Origin: Schistosoma haematobium
Taxonomy: Eukaryota; Platyhelminthes; Trematoda; Strigeidida; Schistosomatidae
Length of the DNA stretch: 64,000 nucleotides
NCBI RefSeq assembly: GCF_000699445.3
Contig: NC_067201.1
Coordinates: forward strand, 11,277,501 to 11,341,500
Direction of reading: 5' to 3'
The notes under the pieces are model-generated. The model was given only the letters and a program-made list of their open reading frames with translations. It did no database searches and had not been told where the DNA came from. Positions 11,641 through 24,890 of this stretch are shown here, in pieces. Position 1 is the stretch's first letter. The number at the start of each line of letters is the position of its first letter. The translations under genes and the position numbers were made by a program.

Positions 11641-12261
11641 AATGTAGTTGATCTAAGAGCTATATCTTCTAGAATAGCAAAAGTAAAGTTAAACTATGAT
11701 AGTATATCACTTTAAAATGTGTAATTGGCTAACGACACCTATTTAACTCATCCTATATATGTATATATATGCTTTAATGTATTGTAAATAAATCAAACTA
11801 CACTCGTAAAAAATTTGATCATTTGTTTAATAATTAGAATAAAAATCTGATTACAAGTTATATAACTAACTTTCTATAATAATAACAGTTTCCGTTTAGT
11901 ATTTTACATCATACCCTTAATGTTATAGAAAAGAGTAAAAACGTACGCATATTCAGACATAAAATAAGACATTATAAATAATATATTAGATAAAAGGTAA
12001 AGCGATAAATAAGCCTTAGTTATATAACCATACTACTATTAATAATAATAATCATAATCATAATGGTTAATATATTATACATTTGAATACTAGTGCTACT
12101 TAAAACAAGAATGGATTCATTTTGTTTCCAAGCTATCATACGAGCTTTTTTTTAAAAAATATATAATTCGCTTCTCATTGTTCCTGTCACAACTACTAGA
12201 CAGTAGATATGATTAAGAAAGTAAATGGGAAAGGTAATTTCTTAATCCATAGGAGTATATC

Positions 12262-12308
<47 letters not shown>

Positions 12309-13130
12309 TAAAAGGAGCACTCTTAGGATGTATACATCTCAGAGGACTAATAATATCGAAACGTTAATTTCTCTTCATATATATTTATATATACATCGTA
12401 TGATTTACTTTTTACAGTCTATTTCATACATTCTAGTGAAATGTCAATTTGGGATTAAGATGAAATAAAGATGAAGAAGAAAAAAAGAAGAAAGTTATTA
12501 TGATTTACATTTTTATTACCAAGAACAACAACAACAACCACAGCGACAACAACATCAAAAATAATTTTATAAAAATGTTTTTTATTTCTTAAAATCTATT
12601 TTCTTGTTATTTTACATAAATTACATTCAAATAATAATTATGAATTTAAACATCAGGAAATTGGGCAAAATAGTCCGCACCCCATCCCCTCCAAGGAAAA
12701 AAAAACAAAAAAAGAGAAAAGAAATGAAGTTTATACTCCAAAAAAAAGAATTATTCTCTTTTCTTTTCTTTTTTAATTATTTATTTAGACAATTTTTTCA
12801 ATAAATGATGTTAAAGTTTTTTTTTTTTCTGATGTTTTTCATTCTGTGAAATCTGTTCATTATGGGTTTGTTTGTTTGGTTGGTTGGTTGGTTGCTTTTT
12901 GATAAGATATAGGAATCGTTTTAAAAATTAATTTATTCATAAAGTGATTTTAGTTTAGATTGAAGTATATAGTTTTGTTAGTTTTTGGTCAGTCTTTTCT
13001 TTGGTTTTATAGGATTCATAAAGTGTTCTTAATAATCATATTGACAAAAATCTTATTGATAGTATAAAGGCATCATAAGTGATAGTTGTATTGTAAAGTA
13101 AAGTATAGTGAACAAGAATATGAGTAGAGA
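11641..13130. other. Low-complexity AT-rich stretch
   Basis: It contains a (TA)n tract at 12262-12306, A- and T-rich runs at 12480-12900, and TTGG repeats near 12875. Bases 12340-12368 (AGAGGACTAATAATAT then CGAAACGTT) resemble a decayed PLE hammerhead next to the (TA)n tract, as at 60486-60577. No gene is supported. Confidence 0.5.
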
Positions 13131-13555
13131 TGTAATTGAACATAAAATTACTGCTCGGTTTGAAGCTATCACGAGTTCATTTAATATGCAAACGAGAACA
13201 AAACTCAGTGACCAAAGACCAGTAAGCTAGCTATTCGATGCGCCACAGCCACAGTCCAAGCTTGGAGTGGGAAAGTATATTTTGCAAAACAGCCATAAAC
13301 GAGCGATAACGACAAACACAATTCAAAACATATATATACAGGAAAAAACTGTTTTTGGGGAGTTACAAAAATAGCATACTAAAACACACAACGGACCGAT
13401 AGCATTTAAGATATTTCCCAGTGGGAAATACGACATGAAGGTGAAAAGAGCGCCTTTGGCGCGAAAACAAAGAAATTCAAATTTTCTAAATAAAATTACA
13501 AAATTAGGTCCTTTCCCAAATGAGTTCTGAGGATCTAACATCCCCAACAATTACA
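13131..13555 (-). mobile_element. Solo-LTR candidate
   Basis: A 425-base block of less AT-biased sequence is bounded by perfect 8-base inverted ends, TGTAATTG and CAATTACA. Read on the minus strand it has TGTTGGGGATGTTAG just inside the end and a TATATATATG promoter-like motif near 13328-13338. A GCGCCTTTGGCGC palindrome lies at about 13450. I see no clear target-site duplication. A retroviral-type LTR is the best guess; a non-autonomous TIR element is the alternative. Confidence 0.4.
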
Positions 13556-15524
13556 GAACATTTCAGTAAAATCTGAAAATCATATAGTAAAAACTTCATT
13601 TGCAATATGTTAATCAATCATCTCAGACTTCATTGTCCCTTCATTTCTATAACAATCATTTACTATTTTCATTATATATTCTTTGATTTTCCTAACCTTC
13701 TGTTTCAAGGTATTTCACTTTCAATTGATGACACATACTACTTATATCGATCGACTTCAGTAGCACACATCATATTTGTATGAATATATATCATTTTCTT
13801 TTAAGTGCAAACGTTTCAAACAAATATCTACTAGTTGTGAGTGATTTTATTTAAATTTGCATATCATTCATTTATAAGGACTTTATACTATTTGTTCTCA
13901 AACTTGAGGATATGATTGATTATGAATGGATCCTTTTATTATTTGAATGAATCCGGTTCAAATGGTTAGTGAACTGAAAAAGCAATTTTTAAAAAAATAT
14001 TTGGAACCTATGCACTAACTTTGCAGTCTATTGTAATCACTAGAAATTATGTTGTACCTTAAACTTTCAAAAAGAAGCGAATGACTCTTGTTGAATGGCG
14101 ATCTTTAAGAAATATGTAAGCTGTGAAATATGTAGAGGTGTGTTTTTTAATGTGATAATCTTAGAAATTACAAAGAATATCTTACAGTGAGAAGTGATTC
14201 GTTGGTCAAGATTTTGATTGTCAAAATGATAATCCATCAACAGTACCCGAGTAATGAGCATTTTATGATTATTTCAGTATATCAAAATGTTCATTATATT
14301 ATTTCACGAAGATAAAGTCACTGGTATTTAATCAATGGTTTTTTTCAGCCTATGTAAACTCATTTTATAAGTAAGCCATAGATATTAAATTGTTGGAGAA
14401 TGTACACTTTAAAGTGAATTACATTGTGATAATTCCTTGGAATATAAGCATACTAGTTGTAACTCAAGGAAAAATTTTTTTATTATTCCAACATTTTCAT
14501 AACATGGTTGAATTGCTGAGGACATTGGTTAAGGTGGCTTATAGACAATGGAACTGAATGGTGGATGGTATAGTGGAATCTAGAACATTCATTGTGTCTT
14601 ATTTCCGAATTATCAACTCGATCTACCAACGCAAATGTTTAGATTTTCATGACGAGCTAATTCCTTTTGCCTCGAACATCCACTCATCTACTAGATCCAG
14701 ATAGTTATCGAATGAATCATAATGAATTCGTGAACGTTTAATTGTTTGCGCTGTCAGTGTTAAAAAGAGTAACTGATCAATTTTGATTCTTAACATCATT
14801 AATGTGAAGATTTAAACGTGTACAAATAAAAATAGACAAAATGATTCAATATGATCGAACGTTGTGATATTTATGTCCCTCCTATAGTTTGAAAGAAGTC
14901 AGGTGTTAAAATTTGATATACGCTTCGCTTATATACATGTAGACAACTATGTAGATGAAATTGAGTTCAAAATTTGTTAATATTGTCAAAAAGAAACACA
15001 GAGAAAGCCAGAGAATTTTTAGGTACCCTCCGACCAATTGTCATTAGAATATTAGCCAGTCAGAGAAAGGAACAGCATTAAAATAGAAAAGGTAACTACG
15101 TTATTATAGACGAATCTGGTGACCTTCTAGATAAACTAAACAAGCTGTTGATCAAATGTAAAGAAATCTTAATGAAACATTACTTTCCAAAGTATATGTG
15201 GATGATAATGTCTACGAAGCAATTTAAGTTTTACGATCAAAACATCCAGTTCAGACTGCATAACACATTTAAAGTCCTTATCCTAAGCTACAGATATTCT
15301 TCATTATATCATAAATATATCTTGCAGATTTAGTATAACTTGGCTTATTCGAGTAAATCATTTAAAGTATAAAGGTTTTAACTTAAGAAGAATAACATAC
15401 TTTCAGAAATATTACACAAGTGATTTAAACACTTATAAAAAGTTTCACTGATGTTAATTTTGTAAATGATCAATATGACGCATATTGAAGTTAGAAATCT
15501 GCAGTTAACATCATTGCACAAGCA
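13556..15524. other. No gene recognised
   Basis: Ordinary AT-rich sequence. Short frames at 14067-14261 and 15148-15333 have no domain signal or flanking splice sites that I would trust. Confidence 0.4.
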
Positions 15525-15805
15525 GGTGGTTATCAGGACTTAGTAGGTAGGTGGATAAGGTAATAGCTTTTGAAACGGATGATACTGGGTTTGAGTTCAG
15601 GAGTAAACATCAAGTCTGGGATGCAGGTACATCTAGCTGACGTGCCCTAAATGGGTCGAAACACACGACCTGGATTCCACTGCTAATCACTTTCTATCTT
15701 TGCTTATAATGCTTCTGGCTTAAGGCAATATCGAGGTGGTCCATATAGGATGCAAATGTTTCAGTAAGAGACTGATCTTAAACAATAATGGGAAGGTTTA
15801 AACAA
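15525..15805 (+). mobile_element. Family A SINE
   Basis: Head, promoter region, ribozyme and tail are present in order. The ribozyme core reads CTGACGT instead of CTGANGA, so it should be inactive; GAAAC and the cleavage region (ACGACCTGGATTCC) remain. Confidence 0.8.
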
Positions 15806-15959
15806 ACAATAAAAATATGAATCAAGTTTTAATTTATTCAGGATTTCAGATCGATTCCATTGAAACATTTGGTAGTGTATTTTAATGAAATATTTTCAAT
15901 AGTTTTGATGTAAAAGGTTTGTGAAGCTTATCATATTTTGTAATTTACGTCCCTATTCA

Positions 15960-16330
15960 ACATTATTGAGACAACCACTGGGATGCAGGAATCACTGTAC
16001 GTCTGTTTCGTCTTAGTGTAGGATTTCCCAAGAATGAGCATCAGTGAAACCAGAAAAGATCAAACACAAGTTTTCATGTGAATCATACGTTAAACTTTTG
16101 ACTGATATCCATTGGTTTACGTTTCTAGATTTAGTCAACTTACGATAATACATGACCAATTTTCATCGCCACTTGTGGGCAACTACCATACAGTCCGCTG
16201 ACTATTGCTTCTCAGTAAAACTTCTAGAAATCCCTTCCAATTATCGTCGATAACTGCGTAATACTTGTAAAGATCATGTTATCATTCTTTACGGTAAGCT
16301 ATTTCTAAAAATCTGGAAATATATCTCATA
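15960..16330 (-). repeat. Dispersed repeat with hammerhead relic
   Basis: A ribozyme-like segment on the minus strand (about 15985-16045: stem II remnant, GAAAC, then an ACAGTG stem I strand) is followed by a flank unlike families A-C. Bases about 16150-16240 match 37375-37470. The core is mutated (TTGGGAA for CTGANGA). The class of the host element is unknown. Confidence 0.35.
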
Positions 16331-18099
16331 AAAAAATACCCAATGTAAATAAACCACTCAGAAGTTGAAATAGTTAGGAAAGGTTATTTGATGCATATTT
16401 GAAATTTATCAGTAACCGATCTAGATCATCAGTATATGCTTGATATCAGAACATCATTTAAAACTCAGTGCTAATTGGATCAAACTTACGAAACACTACC
16501 CGATTCAATGTTTAACAAATAATACAAGTCGATGACTAGTCACTAAAATTTAATCTTGTCTCGGATAACTCATCAGTCCATATCTGCTAACTCAGGTTAC
16601 TGATAGTTACGAATATGATTTATGACTTTAAATCGATCTTTGTTATTCAAACTCTTTGTTGACAATATGAACACTTTAACTAACTGAATCAGGTAAAAAA
16701 TGTATAAGATATCGAAGAGTACAACTGAAATATCAGTTAAAAATTATACGTGCAAAACAGCATATGTGTTCAGGTGTGCTTTTAAATAATATCATGCGAC
16801 AGTGTATATAACTTCAGGCCAACACAACCTCTGAACAATAAACTTAATCCTACACCCATCATTTTACCCATGAAAATCAATACGAAATAAGTCTTTGTAT
16901 TGCTATGAATGTGCACCAAATGTGACATTATAATAAGGATCTTCACTAAGATTTGCTGTACTGCTATATATCATATAAATTAAAGGTAAAGAATAATAGT
17001 TGAGGACAGAGAACTTCAAGCCTTGCATAGTCCTCTAGTTTGTAATCAGTTGGGTTATTTTCAGCTGTCGCTGCGGTTGTAGTTTAAGCATAGTAGGACA
17101 AAATCTTACTGTAAACTTAGTCACTACCTGGTATGAGTGAACTATATGACAAACTAACTTTGTCTTTAATTAACATAACACAGATATGTTCTGAAACGCA
17201 GCCCATTCCCTGACGATAATAATATCTACTACTCAAAAGACTCAATTAATAACAGTAAGATGGAAATTTTGGGAGAAGTTTTGAAAATCTCAGTAAAAGT
17301 ATACAATAGATACATATCGACTGAATTAATTTTAACTCATCAAGATATGAATGATGAGCATATTCTTTGTGAAGTCCTAAAGAGGCACATTTTTTCGCTT
17401 GGTTTTCACACTAAGAAATTTTAACTTTATTCATATCATAATTTGGATAATCCCGATTAATCTGGTAACCATTTTTTGTTTCAATAACTCATTATTATCC
17501 CAACATTCTTGAAAGTATCGGACTGACAAATATTCATCCTGTTAACCAGAGGGACTAGAGGTAACTTAATTGTGGTCTCAAAATTACTTTACAATAGTTT
17601 CACACTTAAAATCTGCCCGTTTTTGAGGAGATTATTAAAATATATTACGCATCAGCTGACTGCCGGTTTTTTCCTATCAAATTATCAGTCAGTGGAACTC
17701 TTTATCTGAACGCGCGACTGAGGTACAAATATTCGATGCATTCTTAAGGAAGCTGGGCAAAGTGATAGACCTCAACTGTAAGACTAATACAAGCTACTCA
17801 ACTCCTTTGCATTTATGAAATGAAACTAAAATAATATGATCCCTATAATTAGAGTTTGTTGTATGCTACTTATGTTGACAGATATAAGTAGTATGTAGCA
17901 CCAATCTGAAGTGAAATGTATGCCAGTAGAGGATTGGAACGGAGAGAAAAGAAAGGAAAATATAAACTAATGTTAATAACAGCGTAATTGAAAGAATCCT
18001 GAAACATATAAAGAACAACTGATTGAAGGTGTCCAAATTATGTATTCATTGTATAGTTTTCATATTTTATGAAGGCACACCGTAATTTTAGCATTGAAC
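16331..18099. other. No gene recognised
   Basis: AT-rich sequence. A small hairpin-like repeat near 17865-17910 (GCTACTTATGTTGACAG then TAAGTAGTATGTAGC) is shared with 24740-24780. Confidence 0.4.
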
Positions 18100-18480
18100 A
18101 ATGAATTGATCTTCCACATCTATGTTCTTCGTTTTTAGTATCTCGTGATCTGACCCCAATTATGCCGTATGATTGATTACCACTGAAATATACATATCCT
18201 CAATTCTCGTAGATGATCATTGACTTAAATCGCGTTGGTGAATAACGGAATTAAATAAATAAGGCGTATGAGCCAATTCCATTTAGTCAGGAGTGAGTCG
18301 ATATTTATAGTCACACAAAAATAAGCCACAGGAATGTGATGAATGGGATAAGAAGGGCACACGCATACGCATACATAAAAACAGTCAAGATTTATAAGTG
18401 AATAATTTACAAGATCAACATATGACTCAAGAAGAATGGATAAATTGGCCTGTTCCGAATCTAGAGTAAGTTGTGTGGGC
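18100..18480 (-). repeat. Unclassified dispersed repeat (copy 1)
   Basis: This block is shared with 33950-34235, 38380-38500 and 57540-57890. It includes an ACGGAATTAAATAA-like block and, on the other side, a CCTATTCATCACAT-like block. The apparent 113-codon frame over it is an artefact of the repeat, because a similar peptide appears at 57569 in the opposite orientation. Confidence 0.55.
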
Positions 18481-19954
18481 TTAACACAGTAACCGATACT
18501 ACAAGTCCACCACAAGAGTACCATCCAATATGTTACGGGAATAATCTGTAAATTTGAGAGATTCATCCTCTTGTTTTAAAATCTGAAATTATTTACAGCT
18601 TCATTTGAGTTTTATTAAATATAAGTAAAAGAATGTGTTTAATATATCAATGCATGAAGGTTATTATTTTTGATTCCTTTACTTACTTTATTAGTAATAT
18701 TGGCATTACAGAGACTATAAATAGTATGATAATTTTATAACACTTTTTTGATGATAATAATCATAATAAGTGGATACATACTACGTTGACGAATACAATA
18801 GATTGTAATTGCCAACGCACACTTTTTAAATGACAAACCTTCACTTTTTAGCACAGCAACGTTTACCTACTGAAAAACATTATAGTAGCATGTAGTATAA
18901 AATACAATTTAATGGGGCTTATTATGATAAAACAATAGATCGTTTAAAAATTACTGTCAAGTAGTGATTAACATCAGGATGCCTTAACCTGTAGAATGTA
19001 AAATTGAATTTCAAGCATAATACTTCACACTGACCCGATAACCAAGTTTATTTTTCTACAAACAACGTTTGTAACTTCAATATATATTAAGCTGTGTAGA
19101 ATATCTATGTATTTTGTATATCTTCATTTTTGTTAAATTTGAATAGAGGAAGATCATCGAAATCATCAAAATAGAATAAGCTTCAAGGATTTACACCAGC
19201 TGCAAACAGGAGAACTTAAACTAAACGGCTGATGTTCACTCATTTAATTGCTTTTATTCTAACTATGTAGAATAACTACCATTGATAGATTACGTGTATT
19301 CAGTTTTACTTTGTTGGTTTTGATGATCAATAAATTTGAGTATTGAGATTTTACTCTTTAACACATTAACTGGTGTGATCTGTAGAGTTTGAATAGTTGA
19401 CTAACTTGAATCCCAGAACATTAATCAAACTCATCAAAATAGAATAACCATTTAAACAAAACTATTTGTTGAGTAAATCTAATTCATCTATTCTGTCAAT
19501 TCTATCGATTGTTAAATATTTTCATTGGTAGGCAGGGCTTCAACTTTTAAACTCAGCCTATAGGTTTGCTTAAAACACATTATAAAATTTCATTAAAAAG
19601 AACAGTATAACTGAACATTTATATCGATGGTCGAAAAACAAAAGAAGTTACACTCAATTTTGTTTTTACATTATTGTACATAATGAATCCATGATCAAAT
19701 TTCACCATAGTGATATGATTTCTTTTTTTAAAAAAAGAAACCGACTTACCGTCCTCACAAAATTCTAGTTTCTAACAGATTTACAAATGGCTTACAATCA
19801 CTCTAACATTGATCTCAAATACCGTAATGTTACTACAACCGAATTGATATAATTCATAATATTGAAGAAAAAACGTTAGTTTTATAATTATATCAATTCG
19901 AAATGAAAATGAAACTAAGTTTATCTATTTGTACAAATATTGATTATAATATAA
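18481..19954. other. No gene recognised
   Basis: Nothing beyond AT-rich background is seen. Confidence 0.4.
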
Positions 19955-20140
19955 AGATGTAAATAGGTCCTGAGTTCGAATCCCGCGAGGCGGGGTCGTG
20001 GACGTGCACTGCTGAGGAGTCCCATACTAGGACGAAATGGCCGTTCAGTGTTTCCAGGTTCTCCATGGTGGTCTTGCTTCAATTGACTCATGATTTCAAC
20101 TATTGAAATTACTGCAATCTCCACAATCCCCCTTTCGATA
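19955..20140 (+). mobile_element. Family B SINE, 5' truncated
   Basis: It starts just before the B box (GAGTTCGAATCCCG near 19972) and runs through ribozyme and full tail. Confidence 0.8.
20003..20056 (+). ncRNA. Hammerhead of family B, weakly damaged
   Basis: Stem I strand GCACTG, core CTGAGGA, stem II GTCC/GGAC with loop CATACTA, then GAAAT and a GTT cleavage triplet followed by CAGTGT. The core is intact, but the pair closing stem III and the cleavage triplet have each drifted, so cleavage should be slow. Confidence 0.6.
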
Positions 20141-20424
20141 ATAAGTGTAATATCTCATAACTAGTCAAGATTACGTAATACGTTTAAAAAAGCGAAGGTA
20201 ATAAAACAAACGTAGTGGTTTAATGATCAATGATAAAAGAAACGAACTACGTAAAATTAGAAACAGCGCCTTTTGAAAAAGTGAAAAAATATCAAACATT
20301 TGTATGAGTATAACAATGTGACTATCGAATCATTTAGTTACTATGCGTCATTTATCAAAAAATTCAAATTTATTGTAATATTTTGTTAGAGATTTTTTTA
20401 AATCTTAAAAATGATATAAAGTGT

Positions 20425-20932
20425 ATTTAACAATAAATTCATTTGATGTTGCGTACTTGTATCTTCTCATTGTTATTTAGGACTGCAATTGACCAGTCTC
20501 TTGTTGGTAAATGTACATTTTGTGCAGACTGCCTCGATATTGCCTTAGATCACAAGCTTTATAAGCAAATATGGATAGTAGCTAGCAGTGGAATCCACGA
20601 TGAGAGTTTCGTCCTATTTGAGACTCGTCAGTTGAATGTCACTGAATCTCAGAATTGATGTTTACTCTGGGAGTCGAACCCCCTACTATTTGCTTCGAAC
20701 ACCATTACGTTATCCACTTAGCTACTGAGTCCTGATAACCACTTGCTTGTGCAATGGGGTGAAGTTTTAAATTCATTTGGTGTTGTTTACTTGAATCTCC
20801 CCAATGTTATTAAAGACTGCAATTGATCAGTCTCTTGCCGATATATGTGTATAATGTGCTGACTGCTTCGATATTGCCCTAGGTTACAAGCTTTATTAGC
20901 AAAAGACGGATGATGGCTAGCAGTGGAATCCA
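20425..20932 (-). mobile_element. Family A SINE, head-to-tail tandem (1.5 units)
   Basis: Two minus-strand units follow each other with a period of about 334-335 bases: GACTGCAATTGA at 20481 recurs at 20815, and GCTAGCAGTGGAATCC at 20581 recurs at 20916. The complete unit has tail, ribozyme, B box (GGTTCGACTCC, minus strand, near 20673-20683), and A box TAGCTAAGTGG near 20713-20723. The partial unit contains only sequence 3' of the ribozyme cleavage site and stops at 20932, one base short of the predicted cleavage position. Confidence 0.85.
20585..20650 (-). ncRNA. Hammerhead ribozyme of family A
   Basis: Core CTGACGA, stem II GTCT/AGGAC, GAAAC, and ATC as cleavage triplet. Stem I pairs only partly (ATTCAA against GTGGAT). 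The core is intact; activity is uncertain. The family corresponds to the SM-alpha hammerhead known from schistosomes. Confidence 0.65.
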
Positions 20933-21189
20933 TTTCAGTACTATATTTGAATAAATTTATATAGGTGTAATTTATTTTCACGTTTGGTTCACGAAGTACC
21001 ACACAATTACATTCTCTAGGTGGAAGAATTTTTTTGCTTTGTGCTATATGAAACGAATACTGTTTAGATAGCGAAGATTTCCTTAATAAAATAAAACACC
21101 ATGCAAAGCTTTTGACAGTGATTAATGTATGTTAAATGAAAATTCTGTAGATCTTGTATATTTCATTTCCAAACAATACTAAAAATGAC

Positions 21190-21560
21190 TTTATTACTTA
21201 CTCACACCTTTTACCCCTCATGAGGGAGTATAGGCCGCCCACTAACATTCTCCATCCAACTCTGCACTGAGCAATCCTGTCCAGTTGTTTCAGTGGCTAT
21301 TCATTCCTTTGATTTCTGCTTCCGATTATCAGAGTAATGTTTTCTTTGATCTTCTTTTCCGTTTACCTTCAGAATTCCAAGTCAGCACTTGCTTCCTGAT
21401 GCAGTTGGATGAACTCCTCAACGTATGTCGTATCCACCCTCACTGTCTTTTCCTAGTTTCCTCTTCAAGTGGAAACTGGTTTGTTCTCTCCCATAGTGGA
21501 CTGTTGCCCATGGTTTCCAGTCAATGGTCATTGAGAATCTTGTGTAGTGCTTTCCTTCTA
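21190..21560 (-). pseudogene. RTE-clade LINE (SR2-like) 3' fragment
   Basis: Minus-strand remnant of the RT C-terminal region: blocks like LHKIL, ERTNQ, LEEE and HTLR are readable across frame changes, ending close to TAAGTAA repeats on the minus strand. Compared with the better copy at 37705-38255 it is diverged and interrupted by stops. Confidence 0.7.
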
Positions 21561-22689
21561 ATTCTTTCTAGGTTGTGGTCGTCTCAGTCATCTATTTATC
21601 AATGTGTTTTGGTTTGTTTGTCAAAATCAGGAATAAACCCATTAGTGTTTCACTCAATTCATCTCTTACGCCAACCAATCAGGTGGTAGAAGTGTTTTCG
21701 TCTATCTGTCCTCAAATCTGCTTAGTAATAAATCGAACTCACATATTAGTGGTCTCAAGGTTGAACTAGTTAGCCTATCGTGTCATGGCCTTAAACTAGA
21801 ACGAGACAAAATCCTCTCCTACATGTCTATGAACAGAAATGAATTAAAAATAACAATTTATCTTAAACACTGCGACCGTAGTTCACTATCAAAATGATAC
21901 TGAAAATGATGAGCTAAGACACTGGTCTTCAACTAATCACAAAATGTCACTCCTAATGTTAGTTGATCCCTGTTTTTTTTAATGAGTAATCAGAAGAAAT
22001 TATTCATTGCTAACCTCTTGAAATTCTTGTCCTGTAGTTCTTTTTATCGGCCGACGAGGTTACTTATCGGAGTCTACAAATTAATTGAATCAGTACTGAT
22101 TTATTTTATCAATTTATTATACCTTAGGAATCAATGAAATGATTGATTAATTACTGAATGATGACCAGTATCTTATATGTCAAGGTTTTTCTTAGCATTC
22201 ATCCAATCCTATTGATCAAGTTGAAGTATAGATTCAATATTACATAGACATTACTAAAAAGAAAGTTAATTGAAGGTTTAAAGTTTCTTATTGACCATCT
22301 TGAACTAAACTATATAGTGACAGAAATAGTTCCATCTCTAGTTTTAACCTTAAAAAGGATAAATTAATAGTAAAGATAAAATTATATAATCATATTGCAT
22401 AACTAACTATTTAGACTGATAAAAGGTTAAACTCGAACTACTTTTACATGAACTAACGAAATAGAATGAAAATAAAATGTACTGATGAACTTTATACCTT
22501 ATTTATTTACTTAATCAAAAACATACTACTAACATACTAGATTAAGTAGAATGAAGTTAAATGAATATGTCAAAAGTATTGATGGTTATCTATAGATGAA
22601 CAATCATATAATAAATATTGAACAAAAAAACCCAATTTATTTAGTTCTTTTAGTTAAATTACTAAATTAAGAAAGATTTCTGTTTGTTT

Positions 22690-23745
22690 GTTTAATGTTA
22701 CACTTTAGTAAGTTACCGAATGAAATATTTCGATTACATACATACAAATATAATAAGAATGTATTAAACTGCAAAATTGTCCATGGAGGACAGTTGACAA
22801 AATCGTTCGAAGTAAAGACCGGTGTTAGGCAAGGTTGCTTACTCTCACCGTTTCTCTTTCTCCTGGTGATCGAATGGGTCATGAAGATGTCTACATCTGA
22901 AGGGAAGCACGGGATACAGTGGACATCTAGGATGGAGTTGGACGATCTAGCCTTCACAGATGATCTGGCTCTTCTATCGCAAACGCAACAACAAATGCAG
23001 GAGAAGACGACCAGTGTAGCAGCAGCCGCAGCAGCAGTAGGTCTCAATATACACAAAAGGAAAAGCAAGATTCTCCGATACAACACAACATGCAACAACC
23101 GAGTCACACGTGACGGAGAAGATTTGGAAGATGTAAAAACCTTTACATATTTGAGCAGCATCATCGATGAACATGGGGGGTCTGACGCAGATGTGAAGGT
23201 GTGGATCGGCAAAGCAAGAACAGCATATTTACAACTGAGGAACATCTGTAGCTCAAAACAACTCTCTGTCAACCGACACCAAGTTCAGGATCTTCAATAC
23301 AAATGTCAAGACAGTTCTACTGTATGGGGTGGAAACTTGGAGAACTACGAAAGCTATCATCAAGAACACACAACTGCTTATTAACAGTTGTCTACATAAA
23401 ATACTTCGGATCCGTTGGCCATACACCATCTGCAACAACCTACGATGAGAAAGAACAAACCAGATCCAATTGGAAGAAGAAATCAGGAAGAAGCGTTAGA
23501 AGTGGATAGGACACACATTGAGGAAAGCACCTAACTGCGTCGCAAGGCAAGCCCTCACATGGAATCCCCAAGGTCAAGGGAGGAGAGGAACACCAAAGAA
23601 CACAATACGTCGGGAAATGGAGCTAGACGTGAGTAAAATGAACAAGTATTGGCTGGAACTAGAATGGAAGGCGGAGGACAGAGTGGGCTGGAAAATGCTG
23701 GTCGACGGCCTATACTCCACTGGGATTAACAAACGTAAGTAAGTA
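22690..23745 (+). pseudogene. RTE-clade LINE (SR2-like), longest copy
   Basis: A frame of about 229 codons (22695-23384) encodes the RT core: the motif GVRQGCLLSPFLF (finger/palm region) and then FTDDLALLS, where RTE elements normally have FADD. Conserved downstream blocks such as LNIHKRKSKIL, FTYLSSIIDEHGGSDADVK and [14 protein letters not shown] follow, but the reading frame shifts near 23285 and stops occur. The ORF end ([11 protein letters not shown] then stop at about 23742) is followed by the GTAAGTAAGTA tail typical of this element. No endonuclease domain is present. It is a 5'-truncated, dead copy. Confidence 0.85.
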
Positions 23746-23949
23746 AGTATTATAAATTGATATAGAATAGAAGATTGAGGCCAACGCCTATGAATGATTT
23801 GCAGAATGTGTGCCTATTATTTTATTTGTAAGTGGTTGAATCTTTTTGTTGTTGTTATTGTTGTTGGTGTCAGTGACTGAATTTTATGCATATAAGCATT
23901 CTGAGCACATTTACCTCGATATTACCATGAAGTCACAAGTTTTGAAGTG

Positions 23950-24430
23950 GTTAGGTATGAAAACTTGAAGGTATGTTTTACTTCACTCAGTATAGGCAGC
24001 CTGCTTCAATATCTGGGCTACCTGATCCTGTCATCTAGATATTTCAACAAGTTATCTGTCTTTTGTTTGTTTCAATATATCATTATAACTATTAATTACA
24101 TAACTTATTCAGATGTATTTGTGAAAAGTTTATGACATTTCGCTGTACAAGTTACGAAAGAGCCCAATCAGAGACATTGTGGTTGCTGGCAATACAGATA
24201 GAAAACAATGTACATTAATCAGATGTCGATTCCTGAACAGCTGACATCTAACTGTCAACCATTGAATATTTATCACAAGGGTCGATCAAGAAATAAGAAA
24301 GGGTCAATTGTTGAAATACTTTGTGCTGAGAATTCTATATTGTACCAAAATATAATATTGAATAATGCCACTAATGATTATTATCTACAAATTGTTATAT
24401 CCAGGTTGTTAATTACTCATATTTAAAAAC
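23950..24430 (+). repeat. Unclassified repeat shared with 34795-35100
   Basis: About 300 bases align with 34795-35100 (blocks TATCTGGGCTAC, TTTCGCTGTACAA, CAGATGTCGATTC). The other copy ends in AAAT repeats, which suggests the 3' end of a retroposon. An open frame of about 72 codons here is part of the repeat. Confidence 0.6.
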
Positions 24431-24699
24431 AAGAAACCTTTGCAATTCTCACAATGGAAAGTAAGAAAACAGAAAACTGATACAAGTGAAGATTTATTTT
24501 ACCTCCAAAATACAACGATGATACTATTCGAAAGTGAACTCATTCACATATTGATTTTTACACATATTCGATTATTGATTAGTATAAAGTCACATATATA
24601 AATTCATAGCAAAATTGTACTCTGTATATGAGGCCGAACATAATGTACCTTCATTTATTATAAAAAATATCACATTTTGATTGTTTCCATCACACTAAA

Positions 24700-24890
24700 T
24701 TAAACCAATCTTATACTAAATAAAGTAGTACTGTGGTCTGTGCTACTTATATTGACTATAAGTAGTATATAATAATAATAGTCATGAACAGAAGGTCTGG
24801 TAGCAGAGAGACAAGAGGATAGAACAGTAAAGAGTGGAAATACAATGCAATTTTTATGAAAATGCAAGAACAATGAAGTTTGAGTCATTT
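24700..24890. repeat. Short dispersed repeat
   Basis: It shares the GTGCTACTTATATTGAC hairpin block and the following AGAGAGACAAGAGG-like sequence with 17850-17960. Confidence 0.4.

Noticed and set aside
12604..12804. 66-codon Lys-rich plus frame
   Set aside because: It is a reading of A- and T-rich low-complexity sequence.
18225..18566. 113-codon minus frame with hydrophobic N-terminus
   Set aside because: Much of it is a dispersed repeat also found at 57540-57890, and there is no exon support.
21285..21769. 134-codon plus frame
   Set aside because: It is the antisense of a minus-strand RTE fragment.
22667..23272. 201-codon minus frame
   Set aside because: Antisense of the RTE reverse transcriptase at 22690-23745, which has the RT motifs.
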